Positions 42,967 through 51,073 of a stretch of 64,000 nt of DNA are shown here, piece after piece (positions within the stretch are counted from its first letter, which is position 1; each line of letters starts with the position of its first letter). The stretch is from Candidatus Poseidoniaceae archaeon (GTDB lineage Archaea > Thermoplasmatota > Poseidoniia > Poseidoniales > Poseidoniaceae): positions 1 to 64,000 of the forward strand of contig CASIAP010000009.1 in NCBI GenBank assembly GCA_949372645.1, given 5' to 3'. The translations under genes were made by a program, and so were the position numbers. A model generated the notes under the pieces. That model was given only the letters and a program-made list of their open reading frames with translations, was not told the origin of the DNA and made no database searches.

Positions 42967-44085
42967 CTAGATTCCCCAGTAGCGCTCAGTTTGCGCTTGA
43001 CGGGTTCTTAACGAGCGAACGATGGTCATAGCCATCCACAATACAACAACCCATGTCATTGGGTATTGAAGGTCGCCGATTATATCTGCGACACTGAATT
43101 CATATGCATCGCCTCGCAAAACATTGGTAGCGATTACCAATGCAGTATCGACGAAAGAGTAAACGACCATGGCAAAAATACCGAGAATTAACAATCGGCC
43201 AGAGAAAGAACCCCTTTTTAGCCGTAGCAACATGAACCCAGCAGTTGAAGTCAAGAAAGCAATTACAATCCATGCGAGAGCGGAATGTACCACTTCCAAC
43301 CAGAGGACTGAAGAACTCACTGTTGACACATGGATATTGTATTCACGGTATCCTTCTGCCACGGCGAAAATAGCACTGAATACAGTCGCAGTCCATAATA
43401 AAGAAGAGAACATTGCAGCATCAGCGTTATCACGCATTTCTTGAATTACTTTGTTCACCGTTGCTTCGATTCCTGCGCCTTTACTGAGTAGATAGAGCCC
43501 AGTAACCAACGGCAAACCGCCAATAACAACGCCGCCAATTTCGTTTGGTAGCATGATTCCGAGGCCAAGCAGTGACAATACGAGGCCAACAGGAATCATA
43601 ATTTTCGAACGCCATTTCGGGTCCTCAAGAGCTTTTACAATATAGTAATAGGTTCCTTCAATACCCTTAGACTGCTTTACGATAATTTTCTCAACATGGT
43701 CGATACGAACTTGTGATTGAAGAATTGGGAGGACGGACTCATCTTCAGCTCCATCTGTCACGAGAATTGCTTTATCTGGTTGAAAAGCAGCCACTACTTC
43801 TTCCAATTGCGCTGCAACAGCGCGGTCTGAACGAAGCCCGACTTTTTCATCTCCAGTTAAAATCGCAATCTCCACTTCTTCTTCTTCGGAATTATGTTCG
43901 ACTAAATTGTCGTGTTGGGAGAGTGCTCCAAGAATAGCGTTTGTATCGCTTTCTTCTGGGTCAGCAATACCGAGTTTAAGGGCTGCTGCCATAACTTGGC
44001 GACGTCCAACAACGGGGCCTCGTATTCCAGTTTTAACACCAAGGTCATTATCCCGGTCAACTGTTAAAACGAGCGTTCGAGTCAT
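42967..44085 (-). CDS. DUF373 archaeal membrane protein
   Basis: 372 residues. A cytosolic N-terminal domain with a Rossmann-like pattern (TRTLVLTVDRDNDLGVKTGI, EVEIAILTGDEKVGLRSDRA, KAILVTDGAEDESVLPIL) is followed by about six hydrophobic helices from residue ~165 (PVGLVLSLLGLGIMLPNEIG; GVVIGGLPLVTGLYLLSKGA). This is the DUF373 layout found in euryarchaea. No activity is known. The conserved VTVDRD...D-G and TDGAEDE motifs suggest metal or nucleotide binding. Confidence 0.82.
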   Translation of the reverse strand: MTRTLVLTVDRDNDLGVKTGIRGPVVGRRQVMAAALKLGIADPEESDTNAILGALSQHDNLVEHNSEEEEVEIAILTGDEKVGLRSDRAVAAQLEEVVAAFQPDKAILVTDGAEDESVLPILQSQVRIDHVEKIIVKQSKGIEGTYYYIVKALEDPKWRSKIMIPVGLVLSLLGLGIMLPNEIGGVVIGGLPLVTGLYLLSKGAGIEATVNKVIQEMRDNADAAMFSSLLWTATVFSAIFAVAEGYREYNIHVSTVSSSVLWLEVVHSALAWIVIAFLTSTAGFMLLRLKRGSFSGRLLILGIFAMVVYSFVDTALVIATNVLRGDAYEFSVADIIGDLQYPMTWVVVLWMAMTIVRSLRTRQAQTERYWGI

Positions 44086-44152
44086 TGAGAATCACCTGTG
44101 GTTGGAAGAACCTAACCACACCTCCGTTTCAAAGTCTTCGCGCGAATACCCT

Positions 44153-45403
44153 TTATTGAGGAGGTTCTGGTTGTTTTTCCCCACTTGCGTTTTGAGTTGA
44201 AATTAGGGCTAAAGCTTCAGATTCAGCTCGTTGGTTTTTTGCCTTCCAACGTTGTGTGGCGCGGATATATTTGAGAGGATGATCAAGCCAAGGTTGGTCA
44301 CACAGCCGGTCATCGCCGGGAAGCACTGGGCAGTTGTGGTTCACTTTGAGTTTGCCACATCCTGACGGTGTGTATCCGTGTTGGTATACATGGTCAACTT
44401 GGTAGGAAGTTGTGCTTTCGCTGAAATCCGGGGCCCCTCGGAAAAATCCGACGCATGCTTCTTTTGGCAGAGCGAGTGTGGCGGCCATTGAAGCAAGGAA
44501 TAGCCGGCCAAAGTGATTCAAGTTTACCCCATTTGACAATTCAGCCACCGCCTTTCTCATGCAGGGCGGCCAATCATTTTCATCAGCACCAACCAATGAA
44601 ATCGCTTCTGACGCTTTCGTGGCCATAAGATTCCGAACCATGCCGACTGGTTCCGCGAGTCGAACAGCTAAATCCATGGTTATTTCACCCATCTTCTCTA
44701 AGGCATCAGCTTCAACCCCTGCCTTGATCCGTTCTCGAAGCAACCGGGATAGTTTGGCGGATGAGCCGTATTGCGGTTCTTCGAAGAGAGTCACCCAACC
44801 CTCGTGAACATCACAATTTGGCAGCCTCCATCGAGACCCGGTAATTTTCGGACAGATTTCGATAAAATCGCTGAGCCCAATTTTCCACAGAGGGCCTGAC
44901 TGAGATCGTCGACGTTGCTGCAGAGCGCCACCATAGTTTGCAGAACTCTCAGATGACAATGGAGTATTTCCATGCTCAGCATGTTTGATGTTAGCAATGT
45001 AAGTCCTTGCAATGAGGCCGAGGTTTTTATGATCCCTGATGAGAATTTGTTCAGCACGAGCCGCTTCGGCTTGAGCCCAACGAGCGATAAGGCGCTCATC
45101 CTCGGAGGCACAAACAACAAGGCGCGCATAATAGAAAGAAAAAGCCTCGACAATCCGCCCTTCTTCTGTGTATAAATCCCCTCCAACAACTTCGACACCC
45201 TCTTTCGACTGTATAGAATCAATCAGTCGAATTCGTGCTCGAGAGCGCGCCTTCTCCATCCAGGAACCATCTAACAATTCATCTAAATCGATATTATGTT
45301 CAACCGCCATACTACGAATCCAATCACCAGCTTGAGGGAGAAATGGATAGCGAGCAAAGGTCACTTCGTCATCAAGTACCGGGAGGGAACTTGGGACGGG
45401 CAT
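44153..45403 (-). CDS. priL: DNA primase large subunit PriL
   Basis: 416 residues. PriL is the regulatory subunit of the archaeal/eukaryotic primase and carries a [4Fe-4S] cluster. The N-terminal domain starts FARYPFLPQAGDWIRSMAVE. The C-terminal Fe-S domain contributes four Cys: EACVGFFRGAPDFSESTTSY, SGCGKLKVNHNC and DRLCDQPWLDHPLKY. These are at the expected positions, with HPLKY...R characteristic. PriS is not in the window. The start lies 4 bp from a potential start of the divergent MptE-like gene, so the two genes share a very short control region. Confidence 0.93.
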   Translation of the reverse strand: MPVPSSLPVLDDEVTFARYPFLPQAGDWIRSMAVEHNIDLDELLDGSWMEKARSRARIRLIDSIQSKEGVEVVGGDLYTEEGRIVEAFSFYYARLVVCASEDERLIARWAQAEAARAEQILIRDHKNLGLIARTYIANIKHAEHGNTPLSSESSANYGGALQQRRRSQSGPLWKIGLSDFIEICPKITGSRWRLPNCDVHEGWVTLFEEPQYGSSAKLSRLLRERIKAGVEADALEKMGEITMDLAVRLAEPVGMVRNLMATKASEAISLVGADENDWPPCMRKAVAELSNGVNLNHFGRLFLASMAATLALPKEACVGFFRGAPDFSESTTSYQVDHVYQHGYTPSGCGKLKVNHNCPVLPGDDRLCDQPWLDHPLKYIRATQRWKAKNQRAESEALALISTQNASGEKQPEPPQ

Positions 45404-45451
45404 ACCATGGCCAAGCGCGCCAACCGCATAAGAACTTCAACGAAACAACGG

Positions 45452-46201
45452 ATGGTTCATGTGCACGAGTCCAACCCTCAAAGCATGCACGCGGCTCCAA
45501 CTCCGAATGCATTGTCCATTCAAGACGAGGTTCGCCAAGCCTTTGGATGGTCCGTAGAAGATGATGCCGAAAGTGCATTGCAACTGCACCTCCTCCTCCA
45601 ACATCACCAACATTGGTCACTCCTCCATCGAGAAAACGCTCTACAGCGAGTTCAAAAGCAACTTTTAGATGCTCAACGGGTCATCATCATAGGCGCCGGT
45701 GTTGAAGAAAACGAGCTCACCCGATTCAACCAACTAGGGGATGTCTTTGTTGCTGCTGATGGGGCAGTAGGGGCCCTTCCAGAATATTCTCAATTGGCTT
45801 GTATTGTATCTGATTTGGATGGAGGAGATTATTTGGACGCTGCAGCAAAGCAAGGGCAGACGATTGTCGTCCATGCCCATGGCGATAACATGCAGCAATG
45901 GGAAAAAACACTAACCTCTTGGGAACAGTTCACTCCTTTTCCACAGATTATCCTATCTCACCAGGTGAATCAGGCCATACCGGGGATGTACAATTTCGGC
46001 GGATTTACAGATGGTGACCGAGCTCTTTGCTTCACTCTTTCAATGGGAGTCGATCCTGAAAACGTCGAACTCATCGGTTTTTCACTGGACAGAGTCGGCC
46101 AATGGTCAGGAATTACAGTTGCTGAAACAAAGCTCAAAAAACTTAAGTGGATGGATCGAATCGTTTCTGAGTTAGGGTTTGGGCATTTTATCAAGAAATA
46201 A
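45452..46201 (+). CDS. 6-hydroxymethylpterin diphosphokinase MptE-like protein
   Basis: 249 residues from the ATG at 45452; in-frame ATGs at 45407 and 45485 are alternatives, the first being only 4 bp from the divergent priL start. The DUF115/MptE-like core is seen in RVIIIGAGVEENELTRFNQL GDVFVAADGA and LACIVSDLDGGDYLDAAAKQ, where SDLDG is the family motif, and in MYNFGGFTDGDRALCFTLSM and VELIGFSLD. The fold resembles thiamine pyrophosphokinase, and MptE makes the pterin diphosphate for tetrahydromethanopterin or folate in archaea. Confidence 0.8.
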   Translation: MVHVHESNPQSMHAAPTPNALSIQDEVRQAFGWSVEDDAESALQLHLLLQHHQHWSLLHRENALQRVQKQLLDAQRVIIIGAGVEENELTRFNQLGDVFVAADGAVGALPEYSQLACIVSDLDGGDYLDAAAKQGQTIVVHAHGDNMQQWEKTLTSWEQFTPFPQIILSHQVNQAIPGMYNFGGFTDGDRALCFTLSMGVDPENVELIGFSLDRVGQWSGITVAETKLKKLKWMDRIVSELGFGHFIKK

Positions 46202-46238
46202 TACACAGTAATAAAACGAAACAGGTAGGTTGGTGGTT

Positions 46239-46865
46239 ATGGAGCGCAAAAAACTCAATCTGATTTTGTGGCCTATCGCACTCCTTTTCCTCAATTCCCT
46301 TTGGTTTGGCATTTCGGATAATGCCGCCCCGCACGAGATCAACGACTTCGACCACGCAATCGAAGATCGCACCATTACTTTGGCAGGGGTATTTGGGCAA
46401 GACAAACCCATGCCTTCCGTGTTTGAAGTTGAATTCAGAAGCCTCACGTTAGAAGACGGTAAAGTCGGATGGAAGATTTTTGACGAGCAAGACGTACTCG
46501 TAGCGGAATGGTCGGGGGATTTGAATGACCAAAACGCTGGCTGGGTGGGTGAACTTGCACCGGGCACATACCTATTCCAAACTACAGTTGACCAGGGCAT
46601 TATTTCAGAACAAACATTGTTCATACAACCTTTTGCATCCTACGGTGTCGAAGGCCACATCATTCTTTCCGTTCTCCTCATTACCGTAGCGTTTGGTGAA
46701 ACATTTGCTCGAAAGAAAGGAAGTGAATATATGGCGAAGAAAAATACAGTAACGGCCCAATCACCAGACAAAGCCCCCTTCTCTCGTGTCAAATCTGGCA
46801 TGCCGGAAGATGACCTTGTTCACAGAGATGATGACCCGTGGCGTACTCCAAAAGGATTGCAATAG
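46239..46865 (+). CDS. two-pass membrane protein with external beta domain
   Basis: 208 residues. The ATG at 46239 follows TAGGTTGGTGG. The N-terminal helix (LNLILWPIALLFLNSLWFGI) is followed by an external beta domain of ~120 residues and a second helix (IILSVLLITVAFGETFA) near 150. A basic ~50-residue cytoplasmic tail ends the protein. Not recognised. It follows the MptE-like gene by 37 bp. Confidence 0.6.
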   Translation: MERKKLNLILWPIALLFLNSLWFGISDNAAPHEINDFDHAIEDRTITLAGVFGQDKPMPSVFEVEFRSLTLEDGKVGWKIFDEQDVLVAEWSGDLNDQNAGWVGELAPGTYLFQTTVDQGIISEQTLFIQPFASYGVEGHIILSVLLITVAFGETFARKKGSEYMAKKNTVTAQSPDKAPFSRVKSGMPEDDLVHRDDDPWRTPKGLQ

Positions 46866-46992
46866 CCTTCTTTGTATCTGAGCTATAGGAGAAGTCCGTC
46901 TTACTAATCCATGCCTAACCTCGCCTTTAGGCAATTAGGACATGAGTTTTTGACTTCCTTGATTCCGCACTGGTTTGAAAACAGAGGTATAA

Positions 46993-47748
46993 ATGCACAT
47001 ATCAAAAAGTCCCTCCATGGTCCAATCATACCTCATTGTTGGAGGAAGCAGCGATATTGCTCTCGTTCTCGGCTCAAAAATCCTTGACAAAGGGCACTCA
47101 CTCACTCTTCTTGCCCGAGATGGGGAACGGGTCCAAGAATTGGTATCGCGAGGGGCCCATCTCGTTCAGGGCGATGCTTTAGACAAGGAATGTGTTCAAC
47201 AAGCAGTTGATCTAGCGAAAGAAAACGGTGAAGGAAGTCTTTCAGGTGTTGCCCACCTTGTCGGCTCTCTTGTATTACGCCCTCCACACTCTCTTGCCCT
47301 TGATGCCTTCCAAGAGGTTATTCATACCAATCTCTCAAGTGCTTTTTTGACCCTTTCAATTGCTTGTAAATCGATGCTCCGTACTGGTGGCGGAAGATTG
47401 GTATTTACCTCAAGTCTTGCAGCCAGTTTCGGTTTGATGAACCACGAAGCAATCGCAGCAGCAAAGGGTGGAGTGGAATCCATGGTACGTTCTGCTGCAG
47501 CAACCTACAGTCAGCGGAAAATTCGTGTGAATGCAGTCGCCCCAGGTTTGACAGACACTCGTTTAGCAGAGACATTGTTGCGCTCTGATGCAATAAGGGA
47601 AGCTGCAGTCAAAAAGATTCCAATTAAAAGAATTAACGAAAAAGAAGAAATTGCTTCAACCATGGAATGGTTATTATGCTCTGCACCCGACAACATTACT
47701 GGGCAGGTCCTCCATCTCGATGGCGGTATGGCCAAAATAAGTGGGTGA
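46993..47748 (+). CDS. short-chain dehydrogenase/reductase-like protein with altered catalytic motif
   Basis: 251 residues from the ATG at 46993 (ribosome-binding site AGAGGT). The Rossmann start is YLIVGGSSDIALVLGSKILD, a G-x-x-x-D-I-A variant of the SDR nucleotide motif. RVNAVAPGLTDTRLAETLL and ITGQVLHLDGGMAKISG are standard SDR positions. However, the catalytic Y-x-x-x-K is replaced: in SSLAASFGLMNHEAIAAAKGG the Lys is present but Ile occupies the place of Tyr, with His three residues earlier. So it is either non-catalytic or uses another residue. It is followed 4 bp later by a Rieske protein. Confidence 0.8.
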   Translation: MHISKSPSMVQSYLIVGGSSDIALVLGSKILDKGHSLTLLARDGERVQELVSRGAHLVQGDALDKECVQQAVDLAKENGEGSLSGVAHLVGSLVLRPPHSLALDAFQEVIHTNLSSAFLTLSIACKSMLRTGGGRLVFTSSLAASFGLMNHEAIAAAKGGVESMVRSAAATYSQRKIRVNAVAPGLTDTRLAETLLRSDAIREAAVKKIPIKRINEKEEIASTMEWLLCSAPDNITGQVLHLDGGMAKISG

Positions 47749-47752
47749 ACAT

Positions 47753-48124
47753 ATGACTTGGAAAAACGCAATTAAAACAAAACGTCTCAAACCTGGAAAA
47801 ACTAAAATGGTTACTTTGGGGTTGAAAACAGTCACGGTGGGACAACTCGACGACGAATATTTCGCTACTGGAGGCTTATGCCGCCATATGGGATGGCCAT
47901 TGGCGTGGGGTGGAAAAATCCAAGATGGGTGTATTCGCTGTCCATTACATCAGTCGACGTATCACATTGAAGACGGTAGCGTAAAAGAATGGTCACCTTT
48001 CCCATTGATTCCTCTATGGGGGAAAGTGCTCGGTAAGATATCAAAACAAAAAGATTTGAAAATCTATGAAACAAGGGTAAAAGACGAGTATGTCCAAGTA
48101 TTCATTGAAAAAATCAAATCTTGA
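47753..48124 (+). CDS. Rieske [2Fe-2S] protein
   Basis: 123 residues from the ATG at 47753. The two Rieske motifs are GGLCRHMGWPLAWGG (C-x-H) and GCIRCPLHQSTYHIEDG (C-x2-H), with the spacing typical of stand-alone Rieske ferredoxins. It is probably an electron carrier for an oxygenase. It starts 4 bp after the SDR-like gene and its 3' end overlaps the convergent aldolase-like gene by 11 bp. It might serve the HDO protein or desaturase of the acyl cluster, which lie 24 kb away; this is speculation. Confidence 0.88.
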   Translation: MTWKNAIKTKRLKPGKTKMVTLGLKTVTVGQLDDEYFATGGLCRHMGWPLAWGGKIQDGCIRCPLHQSTYHIEDGSVKEWSPFPLIPLWGKVLGKISKQKDLKIYETRVKDEYVQVFIEKIKS

Positions 48125-49574
48125 GATTTGCTTGACGAGCTAACAATACGATTTTCATACTGTGCTCCAGCATTGCGGCATTGGCCCATGCTTGGTCAAG
48201 GTCAGCACCAACGGCGTAAGCTCCCATGCCACGAACCACGACGCACCGCATGCTACCTTGCTTGAGTGCCTCTACGGTTTGGCGCAAGAAATTATCAGGG
48301 TTGTCTTCATCTGGATCAACGATAATGACCTTGCCAATCTGTTCCTTCCCAGTTACATCAATTGGTTGAACAAGTACCAAATCTTTCTCGCTACTGACTG
48401 CCGTTGTACAAGCGCCATATGAATGAATTACTGCAGCAGGCCCTCCAGTGACGATACTGATGGAGGCAAGAATTACTTCCATGACTCTCCAATCTGTAGG
48501 GGCGCCACGAGGGGGGGTTGCTTGTCCAAGCAGGCCAGCACATAGACCGCGCTCATCAAGACGAGGTAGCATTGTGCGGTTACGCGTGGAAATCATAATG
48601 CTCAGGTTTTCTGGGTGAAGCATAGCAATCGTACCCATTGTGGCACGAATCAATTGTTCACGATCGAGTTGTCGAGCAAGTCGAGCAAAATCGCCAACGA
48701 TGTATGCACCAATGACGATGTCTTCGATGACTGCTGGAGGCATTGGTGGGTTTTCGAGTTCTTCAATAACGTCGGCAGCGCCTGCCATCGACTGTCTCAA
48801 ACGTTCAACTTCAGCGTTAAGACGAGCAATTTCTTGTTCTGCAATCATATGTTGCTCATCAAGTTCAGGTTGAACCTCTTCAATCTCTAATTCTTCAACC
48901 TGGTTGGTAACCGCTTCTTCAACAATGGTATCTTCTTCCACTGGAGTATCTTCCTCTACAGGTGCCTCAGGTACTTCTTCCCGATTCAACTCTTCAACTT
49001 CGATAGGGTTTGGTGTGGCTTCAGGAACCTCTTCAACTTCCGGTTCTTGAGGAATTTCTTCTTCAACATTCTCTTCGACTTCTGAAGGCCCTGATGGGGG
49101 CCCTGATGGAGGGCCTGGTGGAGGGCCTGGTGGAGGGCCTGGCGGAGGGCCTGGCGGAGGGCCGGAAGGACTTGATGGAGATTTTGACGGAGGGCCTGAT
49201 GGAGGGCCAGACGGGGGGCCTGGTGGAGGGCCGGAAGGATTTGGTGGAGATTTTGGCGGAGGGCCAGACGGTGGACCTGACGGGGGGCCAGATGGCGGAC
49301 CTGTTGGGGATTCAAGAACTTCATCTTCAACTTCTTTTTCGTCTTCGAGAGGTGCTTCAATATCTTGCGGCGTTTCAATTTCTTCAACGGCTTTAACCAC
49401 AGGTTGTTCTTCAACGACCGGTTCTTCAAGAATCTCAGTAGTTTCAATGACTTCATCTTCAGGAGCTTTTTGGAGGCCTCCAAGATCTCCAAACGCGGCA
49501 TCAAGTAGATTCCCAACCTGGGCATCTTTTTGCTCTTCTTTTGTTTGTTCAGCAGATGTTTTCTTTCCCGCCAT
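48114..49574 (-). CDS. class II aldolase/adducin-like domain with long acidic and Pro-rich N-terminus
   Basis: 486 residues. Residues 1-85 are acidic (Glu/Val-rich), ~88-164 consist of G-P-P-S/P tripeptide-like repeats, and ~165-250 is again acidic and Glu-rich. A short coiled coil follows (EQEIARLNAEVERLRQSM, near 255). The C-terminal ~210 residues look like the class II aldolase/adducin fold: LDERGLCAGLLG, RVMEVILASISIVTGGPAAV IHSYGACTTAVS and CVVVRGMGAYAVGADLDQAW ANAAMLEHSMKIVLLA. The zinc-binding H-x-H is H-S-Y here and the later His is Met in G-M-G, so metal binding is doubtful. It may be a structural or regulatory protein. Confidence 0.7.
   Translation of the reverse strand: MAGKKTSAEQTKEEQKDAQVGNLLDAAFGDLGGLQKAPEDEVIETTEILEEPVVEEQPVVKAVEEIETPQDIEAPLEDEKEVEDEVLESPTGPPSGPPSGPPSGPPPKSPPNPSGPPPGPPSGPPSGPPSKSPSSPSGPPPGPPPGPPPGPPPGPPSGPPSGPSEVEENVEEEIPQEPEVEEVPEATPNPIEVEELNREEVPEAPVEEDTPVEEDTIVEEAVTNQVEELEIEEVQPELDEQHMIAEQEIARLNAEVERLRQSMAGAADVIEELENPPMPPAVIEDIVIGAYIVGDFARLARQLDREQLIRATMGTIAMLHPENLSIMISTRNRTMLPRLDERGLCAGLLGQATPPRGAPTDWRVMEVILASISIVTGGPAAVIHSYGACTTAVSSEKDLVLVQPIDVTGKEQIGKVIIVDPDEDNPDNFLRQTVEALKQGSMRCVVVRGMGAYAVGADLDQAWANAAMLEHSMKIVLLARQANLKI
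49082..49312 (-). repeat. in-frame GPP tripeptide-type low-complexity repeat
   Basis: A tract of GGGCCTGG/GGCCAGA-type 12-nt units (GGPGGG/GGPSGP in translation) encodes Gly-Pro-Pro with Ser, Lys and Phe variations. It sits in the linker of the aldolase-like protein. Units are imperfect. This is intragenic expansion and not a mobile element. Confidence 0.7.
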
Positions 49575-49583
49575 AGATTACGC

Positions 49584-49593
49584 CCCACGTGGG
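49584..49593. repeat. 10-bp palindrome in the bidirectional intergenic region
   Basis: CCCACGTGGG is a perfect 10-bp palindrome. It lies 10-19 bp upstream of the minus-strand gene start (49574), between its ATG and the TATA-like box at 49607-49616, so a protein bound here could control that gene. Confidence 0.35.
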
Positions 49594-49606
49594 CCACATG
49601 GCGCGG

Positions 49607-49616
49607 CTTAAATAGC
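49607..49616. promoter_or_regulatory. near-palindromic TATA box shared by tRNA-Asp and the aldolase-like gene
   Basis: CTTAAATAGC reads GCTATTTAAG on the minus strand. It is centred about 31 bp upstream of the tRNA 5' end at 49643 and about 38 bp upstream of the minus-strand ATG at 49574. A single symmetrical TATA box could thus drive both directions. Confidence 0.5.
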
Positions 49617-49642
49617 GGTTCCGTAACGGATGTCTTGCTTAG

Positions 49643-49714
49643 GCCCGCTTGGTGTAGAGGTTATCATGCAGGATTGTCATTCCTGCGACCCGAGTTCAAT
49701 TCTCGGAGTGGGCG
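49643..49714 (+). tRNA. trnD: tRNA-Asp (anticodon GTC)
   Basis: A full cloverleaf is visible. The 7-bp acceptor stem pairs GCCCGCT with AGTGGGC (one G-T). The anticodon stem is CAGGA/TCCTG, with loop TTGTCAT, giving anticodon GTC. The T arm is CCGAG-TTCAATT-CTCGG. The discriminator is G, and no CCA is encoded. There is no intron. Confidence 0.95.
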
Positions 49715-49779
49715 CCTATTCTCTTCTTTTTCCGTGTTGGTAAACAGTTCTTGATATACTGATTCGACAACACGAGTTC

Positions 49780-50556
49780 ATGGAGCACAAACCAAAACTC
49801 GCGGTTTCTGCATGTTTACTCGGTAAAAAAGTTCGTTACAACGGCGATGCTGCTGAGTTCAGGGCCTTGACTCGAAAGTGGAATGGGCATTTTGAATTGA
49901 TGGGTGTTTGCCCGGAAGTTGGAATAGGAATGGGCACCCCCCGCCCAACGATTCGCCTGGTCAACAATGGGGACTCAATTCGCTTAGTCAATCCAAAAAA
50001 CGGTGACGACTTCACCTCTCCAATGTTCGAATACGCACAACTTCAAGCCGATGCACTCGTCGAATCAGGAATTTGCGGTTTTGTATTCAAGAAAGACTCT
50101 CCAAGTTGCGGCCTTGAACGCGTGAAAGTCTACAGTGAAGGGCATGAGCAAGCAACCCGCGACGGGAGAGGCATGTTTTCCAAGGTTTTTACAACCCTTT
50201 ATCCACACATTCCAGTGATCGAAGAAGGCCGATTGACCGATGCTCGGCAAGCAGAAAATTATCTCGCTCGGGTACATTTCTTTTCACTCTGGTATCAAGA
50301 AGGCCTCAAGGGATGGACTGCCAAGGCAATTATTGAATTTCACAACGTCAACAAACTGTTTCTCTTGAGTCGTTCACCTGATGCCAAGCGCAGACTTGGA
50401 CGCCTCATCGCAGGAGGTTTCGTCAACGGCGACCGGCCTGAAACCGTCGCCCTTGCTTACATGACAGAAGCGCAAAAATCACTTAATGTACTGGCCAAAA
50501 GCGGACCAATTGCCCATGCAATGGAACGCGTATTGGGCAAAATGTCCGTAACTTAA
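49780..50556 (+). CDS. DUF523 (TudS-like desulfidase) fused to DUF1722
   Basis: 258 residues. The N-terminal DUF523 part has LAVSACLLGKKVRYNGDAAE (C near residue 12), MGVCPEVGIGMGTPRPTIRL and FVFKKDSPSCGLERVKVY; the three Cys are those that bind an Fe-S cluster in 2-thiouracil desulfurases. The C-terminal DUF1722 part is basic and helical (ENYLARVHFFSLWYQEGLKG; LIEFHNVNKLFLLSRSPDA-like). The fusion matches the bacterial YbgA-type architecture. It may repair or detoxify thiolated nucleobases. It follows tRNA-Asp by 66 bp. Substrate is not shown here. Confidence 0.85.
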   Translation: MEHKPKLAVSACLLGKKVRYNGDAAEFRALTRKWNGHFELMGVCPEVGIGMGTPRPTIRLVNNGDSIRLVNPKNGDDFTSPMFEYAQLQADALVESGICGFVFKKDSPSCGLERVKVYSEGHEQATRDGRGMFSKVFTTLYPHIPVIEEGRLTDARQAENYLARVHFFSLWYQEGLKGWTAKAIIEFHNVNKLFLLSRSPDAKRRLGRLIAGGFVNGDRPETVALAYMTEAQKSLNVLAKSGPIAHAMERVLGKMSVT

Positions 50557-50659
50557 GCAAGAATGAACGACAAGAAATGCTCGAAGTGATTAACGACTTC
50601 CGGAAGGGATTACTTCCACGCTCGGCACCATTGACTCTCCTCCAACATCATTTGCGTCG

Positions 50660-50872
50660 ATGTCATATCGACTCGGCAATTCATCAAAGATTCCTCTCGC
50701 CAATCCCTCTCTCACTCGGCCTCATGGCGAGAGTATAGTCGCGTTATTCAATGAACCACCCCCTCTTGCCTCCCAGTATGGCGTTTTCAGGGTCTGGTCA
50801 AGACCACTTCCAAGGGACACCTTCAAGAAAGGGTGGTGGGTCGCGTTGAATGGAGTCGAATACTATGGTTGA
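50660..50872 (+). CDS. possible small protein overlapping rpo12 start
   Basis: 70 residues (MSYRLGNSSKIPLANPSLTR...NGVEYYG), not recognised, overlapping the rpo12 ATG by 8 bp. The region 50557-50865 between the TudS-like gene and rpo12 otherwise holds only a second short overlapping frame (50577-50740). In the third frame there is a stop soon after. The overlap with rpo12 resembles coupled operon genes, and the sequence G-W-W-V-A-L-N-G-V is not obviously random. No ribosome-binding site is obvious. It may be a real small protein or chance. Confidence 0.35.
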   Translation: MSYRLGNSSKIPLANPSLTRPHGESIVALFNEPPPLASQYGVFRVWSRPLPRDTFKKGWWVALNGVEYYG

Positions 50873-51014
50873 ACTCGTTGATTACAAATGCGCTGTCTGC
50901 GGAAACCTCGAATCGTTCCACCGTGAACGCAACGGAATCAGTTGCAAAGCGTGTGGCTCCCGTATATTCATGAAGCTACGCCGCCAAGGCAACAAAACGA
51001 TCAAAGCCGAGTGA
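50865..51014 (+). CDS. rpo12: DNA-directed RNA polymerase subunit Rpo12 (RpoP)
   Basis: 49 residues. The zinc ribbon has C-A-V-C-G near residue 9-13 and C-K-A-C-G near 27-31, followed by the basic C-terminus RIFMKLRRQGNKTIKAE. This is the Rpo12/Rpb12 pattern C-x2-C...C-x2-C then G-x-R-I-x-x-K. It sits near the Rpo3-Rpo10-Rpo11 platform in RNA polymerase. The gene is followed 59 bp later by the RFC-like gene. It is too short for standard open-frame cutoffs. Confidence 0.9.
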   Translation: MVELVDYKCAVCGNLESFHRERNGISCKACGSRIFMKLRRQGNKTIKAE

Positions 51015-51073
51015 TTTCACATCACATGATCTTCGCGCAGGGTTGAAAGACCTCTGGCAATAAGAGTGATTCC

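Noticed and set aside
48986-49597. Alternative reading frames through the Pro-rich repeat, on both strands
   Set aside because: Repetitive GGC/CCT units keep all frames open; only the frame of the aldolase-like protein has a domain.
50577-50740. 54-codon frame after the TudS-like gene
   Set aside because: Too short, overlaps a second frame and has no family match; mentioned only as part of the uncertain 50660-50872 region.
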